A model generated the notes under the pieces. It saw nothing but the letters and a program-made list of their open reading frames with translations. It searched no databases and had not been told where the DNA came from. A DNA stretch of 31,465 nucleotides, taken from assembly GCA_044450785.1 (NCBI GenBank), contig JBIOJM010000082.1, forward strand, positions 1-31,465, read 5' to 3'. The DNA is from JBIOJM01 sp044450785 (GTDB lineage Bacteria > Planctomycetota > Planctomycetia > Isosphaerales > Isosphaeraceae). Numbering within the stretch: the stretch's first letter is position 1; each line of letters opens with the position of its first letter. A program made the translations under genes and the position numbers. Of this stretch, positions 18,571 through 24,874 are shown piece after piece.

Positions 18571-18934
18571 ATGGTTCGCGACGGCTCGGTGACGCGGCTG
18601 ATCCAGCTCCTCCGCTCTGATGACCCGGCCGAGCGCGACCTGGCCGCCCGGCTGATCTGGCGGCGCTACTTCCGCGACCTGCTGGAGCTGGCCCGCAACA
18701 ATCTGAACAGACGAATTCGCCGCCGCGAGGACGAGGAGGACGTGCTCCAGAGCATGTACAAGAGCTTCTGCCTGCGACAGCAGCGAGGCGAGTTCGACCT
18801 GGCCAGCCGCGCGGCTGGAGGGATACACCAACCGAGAAATCGCCGATCGGCTTGACTGCACCGAGCGTTCGGTCGAGCGGAGGCTGGAGCGGATTCGCAG
18901 CAAGTGGATGTCGTACGCCGAAGATCAGGCATGA
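18571..18934 (+). pseudogene. ECF sigma factor gene with internal deletion and frameshift
   Basis: ATG 18571 opens a normal ECF start: VTRLIQLLRSDDPAERDLAARLIWRRYF, then region 2 (EDEEDVLQSMYKSFCLRQQRGEFDLA). At about 18803-18815 the sense jumps to another frame (+1), which reads LEGYTNREIADRLDCTERSVERRLER, the region 4 helix-turn-helix, and stops at TGA 18932-18934. The normal middle, some 50-60 residues from the end of region 2 to region 4, is missing. The original frame runs on only into a meaningless tail ending at 18855. The gene thus has both ends of an ECF factor of the planctomycete kinase-linked type but cannot make a working one. Confidence 0.85.
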
Positions 18935-18954
18935 GAGCCCACGCTGCCCGGAGG

Positions 18955-19075
18955 CGCTCGGCGTGGGTCTCGGGCACCCGAAGGGTCCCCGCCGATACGG
19001 CAAGAAGTCCTCGGCGCGGGTCGACACGCGCTCGGCGCGGGTCTCCAGACCCCGCCGAAACGGCCGACCGAAGGT
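18955..19075. repeat. Direct GC-rich repeats between sigma and kinase remnants
   Basis: A unit starting CGCTCGGCGTGGGTCT at 18955 and continuing to CCCCGCCGATACGGC recurs, slightly shorter, from 19029 (CGCTCGGCGCGGGTCT ... CCCCGCCGAAACGGCC). A partial third copy (CTCGGCGCGGGT) lies between. It resembles dispersed planctomycete intergenic repeats and fills most of the spacer before the kinase remnant. Confidence 0.6.
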
Positions 19076-19094
19076 CTCCACGAGGGAAGTTGCC

Positions 19095-19659
19095 ATGGCT
19101 GAAATCCCGACCGCGGACTGGAGCGGGATCGACGCGGCCGCCGTCCGCTTCGAGCGGGCCTGGAAATCAGGCGAGCGGCCCCGGATCGAGGATTATCTCG
19201 ATGAGGTCAGCGGGGAGCAGCGGCTTGCGCTTCTGGAGGAGCTGCTGCTCGAGCGATGTCTACGGCCTGGGAGCGATCCTCTACGTGCTCTTGACCGGCC
19301 GCGCGCCCTTCCGAGGCGACTCGGTCGCCGAAACGCTCGACCTGGTCCGCGAGTCGCCGCCGCTGGCTCCGTCGAAGATCAACCCCCGAGCCCCGCGCGA
19401 CCTGGAGGTCATCTGCCTCAAGTGTTTGGAGAAGGCCCCGGCGCGGCGATTCACCTCGACCCAGGCGTTGGCCGACGACCTGGATCGCTACCTGGCGGGC
19501 GAGCCAATCCTGGCTCGGCTGGTCACGACGTTCGAGCGTGCGGTCAAGTGGGCACGGCGGAAGCCGGCAATCGCCGCGCTTCTGGGGCTGGTCACCGCGG
19601 TGACGGCGCTCGGGCTCGGGGGGGTGCTCTGGCAATGGTGCGCGCATCAATTGCCATGA
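19095..19659 (+). pseudogene. Ser/Thr protein kinase gene lacking N-lobe and catalytic loop
   Basis: ATG 19095 starts a typical planctomycete kinase N-terminus: RFERAWKSGERPRIEDYL, then ALLEELLLE. At about 19250 the sense switches frame straight into subdomain IX of the kinase C-lobe (SDVYGLGAILYVLLTGRAPF). It continues through CLEKAPARRFTSTQALADDL and a transmembrane helix (AIAALLGLVTAVTALGLGGV), then breaks off and stops at 19659. The glycine loop, catalytic Lys, HRD and DFG are all absent, a loss of roughly 200 residues at one joint. The sequence after the membrane helix is also lost. It belonged with the sigma remnant before it and the WD40 remnant after it. Confidence 0.88.
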
Positions 19660-19680
19660 AGACAAGGAGTTGCGGCGCCT

Positions 19681-19807
19681 CGTTCCCACGCTCCGCGTGG
19701 GGACGCGCGTCTTGGACGCTCTGCGTCCGCTCGATGGGCAAAGCCTCGGTCCTGGTCCGACGACGCGGAGCGTCGGGGAGAGCATTCCCACGCGGAGCGT
19801 GGGAACG
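19681..19807. repeat. Composite palindromic element of four like-built hairpins
   Basis: A perfect 21-bp inverted repeat forms the ends (19681-19701 and 19787-19807). Each end is itself a hairpin: CCCACG-CTCCG-CGTGGG on the left and CCCACG-CGGAG-CGTGGG on the right. Between them lie two more hairpins of the same design, GGACG-CTCTG-CGTCC (19714-19728) and CGACG-CGGAG-CGTCG (19761-19775). The loops switch from the CTCCG to the CGGAG type at the midpoint, as expected of a mirrored pair of REPs. It sits where the middle of the kinase-WD40 gene used to be. Confidence 0.8.
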
Positions 19808-19849
19808 AGAAGTCAAAGCCTTTGCTGCCTTCGATTTATCACTAATTCA

Positions 19850-20011
19850 ACGGTATTGACCCTAAGGGGGCGCACCTCCGATGCCTCGAGTATGGCGTTC
19901 AGCCCCGATGGCAAGCGGCTCGCCTCCGCCAGTGCGGATGGGACGGTGAAGGTGTGGGACGCCCGGCCGATCGACGCCGAGCCGGCGAAACCCGGCCCAA
20001 CCCCACGTTGA
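19850..20011 (+). pseudogene. WD40-repeat remnant
   Basis: One WD40 unit is readable: TVLTLRGRTSDASSMAFSP, then DGKRLASASADGTVKVWDA, ending at TGA 20009-20011. The usual GH dipeptide is changed to GR. No start codon or further blades are present, and it is in a third frame relative to the kinase pieces. Planctomycete kinases often carry a C-terminal WD40 propeller, so this is probably the last blade of the same gene. Confidence 0.75.
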
Positions 20012-20155
20012 GGGAGCCTCGCAGCTACCCCTCGGATTACGACCTGGAGTCGCTTGACCCGAAGAGTTTCCGGGAGATTTCCGGGTTTCCTGCAACGATC
20101 TTGTATACTGTCTATTCGCTCTTTGGCCGTGAACGCGTACCAATCGAACGAGCCG

Positions 20156-20977
20156 ATGCCCGACCCCTCGCCACCACCGCACTCATCTCGCTCCGAGCCG
20201 GGGCCAGGAGGAGCGCTTGACCGCCTGAGTCCCGCCGTGCGGCCCCGGCAATGGGCGGTCATGCGGCAAAACTGGCGCGACCTGCTCTTCCTGCACTGGC
20301 CGCTTCCTCTCAAGGATCTGCGCCCCTTCATTCCCCCCCAATTGGAGCTGGACTTGTTCGATGGGACCGCTTACGTCGGACTGGTCCCCTTCACCATGAC
20401 CGGAGTGCGGCCGGTCGGGCTCCCCTCCGTCTGGGAGCTCTCGAGCTTCCACGAGACCAACGTGCGGACGTACGTCCGCCTGGCCGACCGCAACCCAGGC
20501 GTTTGGTTCTTCAGCCTCGATGCCGCCAATGCAATCGCCGTGCACCTGGCCCGAAGCCTGTTCCACTTGCCCTACCACCACGCGCGGATGCTCATGGAGC
20601 GTGAACCCACTCCGGAAGCCACCGACCCCTCAACCATCCTCTACGCCGGCGTCAGGCGCTGGCCTGGTCCCCTCCCTGCCTCGTACGCCATCCGCGCCAC
20701 ATCCCGCGGCACACCCCAACCGGCCCTCCCAGGGACTCTCGAACACTTCCTCGTCGAACGCTACATCCTCTACACCCTCTGGAAAAGCCGGCTCTACCAG
20801 TGCCGCGTTCATCACACTCCCTATCCTATCCAAACGGCAAATGCTCTCTCAATTGACGAAACCCTCCTGTCTGCCGCAGGGCTCGATCGACCCGCAACTC
20901 CCCCTTTAGCCTATTTCTCCAGCGGCGTGAACGTCGAGGTCTTCCCACTGCGACCCATCGAGCCAATCACCACTTGA
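20156..20977 (+). CDS. DUF2071 (YqjF-like) protein
   Basis: The 273-residue protein matches DUF2071/YqjF: WAVMRQNWRDLLFLHWPLP, LRPFIPPQLELDLFDG, AYVGLVPFTMTGVRP, ETNVRTYVRL and PGVWFFSLDAANAIAV, then the FHLPYHHARM segment. The C-terminal part (LVERYILYTLWKSRLYQCRVHH) also fits. The fold is thought to be related to acetoacetate decarboxylase, but no reaction is established. ATG 20156 is chosen because family similarity begins about 30 residues later; the ribosome-binding site is poor and an upstream in-frame ATG at 20054 is possible. TATACT at 20104-20109 could be a -10 element but has no good -35. It is cytoplasmic and appears monocistronic. Confidence 0.85.
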   Translation: MPDPSPPPHSSRSEPGPGGALDRLSPAVRPRQWAVMRQNWRDLLFLHWPLPLKDLRPFIPPQLELDLFDGTAYVGLVPFTMTGVRPVGLPSVWELSSFHETNVRTYVRLADRNPGVWFFSLDAANAIAVHLARSLFHLPYHHARMLMEREPTPEATDPSTILYAGVRRWPGPLPASYAIRATSRGTPQPALPGTLEHFLVERYILYTLWKSRLYQCRVHHTPYPIQTANALSIDETLLSAAGLDRPATPPLAYFSSGVNVEVFPLRPIEPITT

Positions 20978-21145
20978 CCCGACCAAGGGAGCGTCGCCCT
21001 CCCACCCGTCGCCGCGAGCTTTCGGGAACGCTCACACTTCCGGCCTCCGGCCTGCCGACGACCCCTCGCCCTCATGGCCAGAATCTGCGCTTATCTAGGC
21101 TTCACCAGAGGTTGCAACCAACCAAGGTCATCCCACATGTTGCAT
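20978..21145. other. Spacer before the AT-rich region
   Basis: Part of a 420-base gap (20978-21397) between the DUF2071 and CAP-domain genes. This first part is GC-rich with no gene or clear hairpin. The second part holds the AT-rich palindrome and the structured leader listed next. Confidence 0.4.
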
Positions 21146-21181
21146 TCTATGTTGAGTAATCAACATAGATCGTCATATTAG
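21146..21181 (+). promoter_or_regulatory. Candidate promoter with overlapping palindromic operator
   Basis: A perfect 10-bp inverted repeat, TCTATGTTGA (21146-21155) and TCAACATAGA (21160-21169), separated by GTAA, lies in an AT-rich patch (about 21140-21245) that contrasts sharply with the rest of the window. TTGAGT at 21152-21157 and TATTAG at 21176-21181, 18 bases apart, could be -35 and -10, so the palindrome would cover the -35 box as a repressor site does. A half-site-like TGTTGAT recurs near 21213. It would drive the CAP-domain gene through the leader described next. Confidence 0.35.
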
Positions 21182-21271
21182 ATTATTAAAATGCAATAGC
21201 AACTGTCACAATGTTGATTTTTTTCATCATCCCAGAAAAGAGTTGCATTTGGGGGAAACACATCCCATCCT

Positions 21272-21388
21272 CAGCGGCTCACATGGGCGCCGCTGGGAGA
21301 CCCGAACCATCCTTTCCCGGATTCGGGTGAACCAGCCGTAAGGATCGGAGTCGCGCGGTGCGCCTCTAGCCCATGTTCCTCATGGGAG
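21272..21388 (+). promoter_or_regulatory. Structured leader RNA with possible ribosome-binding-site switch
   Basis: Hairpin 1 is CAGCGG (21272-21277) with CCGCTG (21290-21295). Hairpin 2 is ACCCGAA (21300-21306) with TTCGGGT (21322-21328). The loop of hairpin 2 holds ATCCTT (21309-21314), complementary to AAGGAT (21340-21345), giving an H-type pseudoknot. Hairpin 3 is CCCATG (21370-21375) with CATGGG (21381-21386); its right arm includes part of GGGAG (21384-21388), the likely Shine-Dalgarno for TTG 21398. The loop of hairpin 1 holds ACATGGG (21281-21287), which can instead pair with CCCATGT (21370-21376) and free the ribosome site. I could not match it to a known riboswitch class. Confidence 0.4.
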
Positions 21389-21397
21389 TTTTGTCCA

Positions 21398-22153
21398 TTG
21401 CACATCACGACCTACAACTCGGCTTGGATGAAAATCGCGGTCCGGCTCTGGTTTGGGTGCGTGGCCTTCGTGACGGCCACAGTGACGGCCCAGGCCCAAA
21501 CATACTACTACTACCCGTCTTCGGTCACTTCCGCTCCCGGCGTCACCACGGGCACAGCCCCCGCCCCGACCTATTATTACAGAAGGGGGTTGTTCGGAAG
21601 GCGATACGTCTGGACGGGGTATTCAGCGCCCTCTTACCAGGCGACGAATACGCCTCAGTCTTACCAGACGACAACGACGTCGCAGAACGATCAGCCGGCT
21701 AATCAAGCTCAGCCGGCTAATCAAGCTCAGCCGGCCAACCAAACTCAGCCTGCCCAGACACTCTCTGATGCGCAGGTCATCCCGACATCCTACACGACGT
21801 ATGACCCCAAGCCGGCTGCCACGACGGCAGCGGCGAGCACGGACGCAGGCGATCCCTATGGCTTCACGGGTTGGCTCAATGCCACCCGGGCCGCTTACGG
21901 TTTGCCAGCCGTCGGTCATGACCCCAACCTCTCGAACTGGGCGGCCGAGAACAACAACCATCAAGCCGCACGCGGGATGGGCCACTTCGTGATGGGCCCG
22001 GCCCGCAGGCAGAACGCGGCCTTCGGCTCGGTCTCCAATATCGGGGCCATGTGGATGGGTTCACCCGCGCACCGAGCGGCCTTGCTCGATCCCACGATCC
22101 GCTGGATCGGGATCGCCGGCCTGGGTGCGTACTGGACGTTCAACGCCAACTGA
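21398..22153 (+). CDS. Secreted CAP (SCP/PR-1) domain protein
   Basis: The protein has a signal peptide (MKIAVRLWFGCVAFVTATVTAQA), a Tyr/Pro/Thr-rich region with PTYYYRRGLFGRR, a Gln/Ala/Pro-rich spacer with three tandem NQAQPA-type units, and a C-terminal CAP domain. The domain reads GWLNATRAAYGLPAVGHDPNL, WAAENNNHQAARGMGHFV, then MWMGSPAHRAALLDP and the last strand GLGAYWTF. The two His positions of bacterial CAP domains (MGH and AHR) are present. CAP proteins are secreted; many bacterial ones have no known activity. The start is uncertain: TTG 21398 has GGGAG 9 bases upstream (251 residues), while ATG 21428 gives a tidier signal peptide (241 residues) without a ribosome site. Its AT-rich promoter and structured leader suggest tight regulation. 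Confidence 0.8.
   Translation: MHITTYNSAWMKIAVRLWFGCVAFVTATVTAQAQTYYYYPSSVTSAPGVTTGTAPAPTYYYRRGLFGRRYVWTGYSAPSYQATNTPQSYQTTTTSQNDQPANQAQPANQAQPANQTQPAQTLSDAQVIPTSYTTYDPKPAATTAAASTDAGDPYGFTGWLNATRAAYGLPAVGHDPNLSNWAAENNNHQAARGMGHFVMGPARRQNAAFGSVSNIGAMWMGSPAHRAALLDPTIRWIGIAGLGAYWTFNAN
21692..21745 (+). repeat. Tandem 18-bp coding repeat
   Basis: Three consecutive 18-base units (CAGCCGGCTAATCAAGCT at 21692-21709, an identical copy at 21710-21727, and a variant at 21728-21745) encode the NQAQPA linker units of the CAP protein. The first two are identical at DNA level, which points to recent duplication and possible length variation. Confidence 0.85.
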
Positions 22154-22172
22154 GACACGTTGAACACGATGT

Positions 22173-22193
22173 CCGGTGTCGTGTGAGCACCGG
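22173..22193. terminator. Hairpin between convergent genes
   Basis: CCGGTG (22173-22178) pairs with CACCGG (22188-22193) across a 9-base loop, in the 56-base gap between the CAP gene and the lipoprotein gene. No T-tract follows on either strand, so termination is only suggested by position. Confidence 0.25.
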
Positions 22194-22209
22194 CCCATCG
22201 GGATGACAT

Positions 22210-22830
22210 TTATAGAAAGAGCGCCTCTCGGAGGCCGGCCAGGATGGCCTGCTCCAAATCGAGGTCCCGTCCCCGGTCGATCCACCCATAAGGCGCGGGG
22301 ACGGGACCGACGATCTCACGTGTCCGGTTGACGGGGAAGTCGTTGGTGAACACCGCGCGACCGGCCGCCTGCCGGTCGGGCTTGGGCATGTCTTCCAGAA
22401 ACTTGCGGACTTCCACCTTGACGAGAAACCCACCAATTGGTGCTGGATCGACGTGAATGATCGCCCGTCGTCGAATGGTCTGGAGGCTGGCTTCGACTCG
22501 ATCCTCCATGGTCGCTGAATCGAGCGCCCATGGTTCCAGCACGGTCGCCCCCATCTGGGGCTGAGTTTCGATCGTCCGCGACAGTCGGTTCTCCGATGCG
22601 ATATCAAAGTACTTGTCGACCACGGCGACCGTCTTGTTCCACACGTGCTCGAAGTCGGTGGAGGGGACGACGAGCGGGTTGGCGACAACCGGGCGCGGCG
22701 AAAACATCCGGATGACGCCCGGCGCGTGCCAGCCCGAGGGCCCCGAGCCGCAGCCGGCCTGAGTCCCTCCCAGGCCGACCAGCATGCCCGCGGCGATTCT
22801 CGCCCCAAACCTCCTTCGATTCAACTGCAT
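22210..22830 (-). CDS. Planctomycete-type lipoprotein of unknown function
   Basis: The 206-residue protein starts MQLNRRRFGARIAAGMLVG and has a lipobox-like QAGC at 24-27, so it is probably a lipoprotein anchored at Cys27. The mature part has a proline-rich start, then FEHVWNKTVAVVDKYFDI, TIETQPQMGATVLEPW, a VEASLQTIRRRAIIHVDPA strand and GGFLVKVEVRKFLEDM. I recall similar lipoproteins in other planctomycetes but know no function; the alternating strand pattern suggests a small alpha/beta domain. ATG 22830 is chosen because it gives the signal sequence; the frame is open further upstream without a plausible N-terminus. It is convergent with the CAP gene and divergent from the GGDEF gene. Confidence 0.7.
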   Translation of the reverse strand: MQLNRRRFGARIAAGMLVGLGGTQAGCGSGPSGWHAPGVIRMFSPRPVVANPLVVPSTDFEHVWNKTVAVVDKYFDIASENRLSRTIETQPQMGATVLEPWALDSATMEDRVEASLQTIRRRAIIHVDPAPIGGFLVKVEVRKFLEDMPKPDRQAAGRAVFTNDFPVNRTREIVGPVPAPYGWIDRGRDLDLEQAILAGLREALFL

Positions 22831-23412
22831 GAAACCGCCTCGTCCTGCCTGCCCCCGAATCGGGAAACCGCGACCATCAATCGATCGGAAACGCGAGGTT
22901 TTTCCCACCCGCACGTTGCCAACTATCAACACCGATCTTCTCTTCGGGGCCGCATCCTGATCATTTTCCGTCATCCTGACAAGTCTGATTCCCTCTGCTG
23001 ATGTGTGACGACCTACAGTTCCTGTATGGCCAGGTCGCGAGCCGTTTTCACGCCCGGACATCATCCGGCAATGACGGCGCGAGCAAGAGGCCCCGGCTGG
23101 TTGTCTTGTCGTATCGAGCCCGGAAGCTCGCTTGATCGGAACCGCTTCCCCCGCGTTCGATCCATGAAACCGACCCGGCACGGCTGCTAGATAGGAATCG
23201 GCACCAAACTTGCGTAGCCGCCGTCGGCGTCGATATTCCCGGAACGGAACGTCCCTCCAGCGGTGCCAACCGTGGCCGATGCGTGCACTGGACCGCGCCC
23301 AGATATCGACTGAAGCGTGCTTATCAAGACGAGAACCAACAACCGCGAAAGTCTCGATTCCGTCCTGTCGTCCTCCTGTCAATCTCCTTGGTTATTGGTT
23401 GTAAAACTGATC
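22831..23412. other. Long divergent intergenic region
   Basis: These 582 bases separate the lipoprotein gene (-) from the GGDEF gene (+). I see no protein-like frame, no tRNA-like fold and no strong repeat. An imperfect inverted match (GGGAAACC near 22860 against GGTTTTTCCC near 22900) could form a stem in the leader of the lipoprotein mRNA. Confidence 0.35.
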
Positions 23413-24702
23413 ATGAATCACTCAACCTGGTCGAAGCCGATGTCTGATGCCCTGACGCCTGACCGTGCCTGGCGGTTCGATCCTGCCGTGGTCCACTCGA
23501 ATTCGAGCAACACGACTGAGGCCTCCGACATTCAGTCCGGAGCTGACGCGGGCGCGATCGCCTCGCGTACCGGCCCGGGGCCAAGGTGGACGGCCTTCGG
23601 CTGCATCCTGCAGTGGCACCATGCTTTCCGAACCTGGCTGCGTACGCGGCTCGATGGTTTCAAAGGAGCGAACGCCCAATTTGAGGATGTGCTCCACCAT
23701 TTCGCCGCGACCATCGCAACTGTGGACGATCCGGCCATCGTCGAGGCGGCTCTGCTTCGGCTGGCCCGTAAGCTGGCGCCGGCATGCCGGATTGAGCTCG
23801 TCCCCGGCCAGGCCCCGGCCATGGATCATGAAGTCGAGGCGGAGTTTGGCGGCGGAGAGCCGAACCGCGGAGAGCGGCCGGCGGACCGCTGGACTCAGCC
23901 GGCCGGCCAGGCGGTGCTGGAAGTGCCGTTACGTTGCGGCGCGTCGGTCTGCGGCCGGCTCCGCCTCCGCTCGCGATCGGCGGGGAACTCGCCGTTGCGG
24001 AGCCAAACCATCGAACGCCTGACCACGCTTTGCACCATGGCCGCGTCCGCGATGGAGTGCCTCGGCCATCATGCGGAATGGCCCCGGCATGGCGCTTTTG
24101 AGCATCCTGCCGATGCGCTCGGCGCTCCTCCGGCCCGGAACGCCGCGCAGTCCACGCCTCCCCTCCGTCCTTCGATCCTGCTTCAGGACGCGACCTTCTT
24201 GCACGCCGTGCTCCCGTTTGCACTGAATCAAGCTCGGCGGCACCGCGAACCGCTCTCGCTCTTGTGCGTGGCGATCGATCGGCGGAACGGTGTCCAGGAG
24301 TTGCTCGGTCGCGCTGAGGTAGACCGCTTGATTCGCCACGTTGGCGAAATTACCTGCTCGCTGATTCGCACGAGCGACATCGTCGCCCGCTTGGACGACG
24401 ATCGGGTCGTTGTCGTCCTGCCCCGTGCTCCTCGTGGGGGCGCACTCCACGTTGCCGAGAACATCTGCCACGCCGTCGCGGAGAAAAGCCCGGCGAATTG
24501 CAACACACCGAATCCGACGGTCTCGATCGGCGTCGCCACCTTCCCGTCCTGCGCCGACAACGTTTACTCCCTCTTCGACGCAGCCGACGAGGCGCTGGCG
24601 TGGGCGCAGAACCATGGGCGAAACCAGGCTGTCCTGGCCCCTTCCCGCCCTGGGCCGGCACCGAGCCAGGTGCACGCTCAGGCCGTCGCGCGCTCCTCCT
24701 GA
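23413..24702 (+). CDS. Degenerate GGDEF-domain protein
   Basis: The 429-residue protein has an N-terminal regulatory region (about 85-215) with GAF-like features (a helix FEDVLHHFAATIATVDDPAI, then LEVPLRCGASVCGRLRLRS). The C-terminal GGDEF fold spans about 260-407: LNQARRHREPLSLLCVAID, IRHVGEITCSLIRTSDIVARL, then the signature, then PTVSIGVATFP and ADEALAWAQNHGRN. The GGDEF signature is replaced by LDDDR (327-331), and the DxDxFKxxND metal/substrate loop is replaced by AIDRRNGVQELLG. A diguanylate cyclase with these changes should be inactive, so it is probably a nucleotide-binding or scaffolding pseudo-enzyme. ATG 23413 has no clear ribosome site; ATG 23440 is possible. No transmembrane segment is seen, and no c-di-GMP partner is nearby. 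Confidence 0.8.
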   Translation: MNHSTWSKPMSDALTPDRAWRFDPAVVHSNSSNTTEASDIQSGADAGAIASRTGPGPRWTAFGCILQWHHAFRTWLRTRLDGFKGANAQFEDVLHHFAATIATVDDPAIVEAALLRLARKLAPACRIELVPGQAPAMDHEVEAEFGGGEPNRGERPADRWTQPAGQAVLEVPLRCGASVCGRLRLRSRSAGNSPLRSQTIERLTTLCTMAASAMECLGHHAEWPRHGAFEHPADALGAPPARNAAQSTPPLRPSILLQDATFLHAVLPFALNQARRHREPLSLLCVAIDRRNGVQELLGRAEVDRLIRHVGEITCSLIRTSDIVARLDDDRVVVVLPRAPRGGALHVAENICHAVAEKSPANCNTPNPTVSIGVATFPSCADNVYSLFDAADEALAWAQNHGRNQAVLAPSRPGPAPSQVHAQAVARSS

Positions 24703-24863
24703 TCCGAAACATCACCTGGCTGCCGACTTACCTGGAGAACGCGCGTGGCTTCTCCTCGACCGGGCTGGGGGTGCTGGCGGGGCTGTCGTTCATCCTGAGC
24801 GGCGTCGCCGATCTGGTTGGAGGCGTCACGAGCGATCGGCGGTCTCCGCTCTCACCTCGTTGA
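24699..24863 (+). pseudogene. Internal fragment of an MFS transporter
   Basis: About 46 residues (from LIRNITWLPTYLENARGFSS to GVADLVGGVTSDR) match the middle of major facilitator transporters of the anion/cation-symporter type: the WxPTYL motif, then two membrane helices ending in a G-x-x-S-D-R loop. There is no start codon. The similarity begins at the stop codon of the GGDEF gene and ends near 24838, and the frame stops at 24863. It is what remains of a gene lost between the GGDEF gene and the convergent RND gene. Confidence 0.6.
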
Positions 24864-24874
24864 AGATGCATTTT

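Noticed and set aside
21272..21388. Assignment of the leader to the c-di-AMP (ydaO) riboswitch
   Set aside because: Pieces such as CCCGAACC and GGGTGAACC look similar, but they occur in the wrong order and the conserved 3' part is absent. I keep it as an unclassified structured leader.
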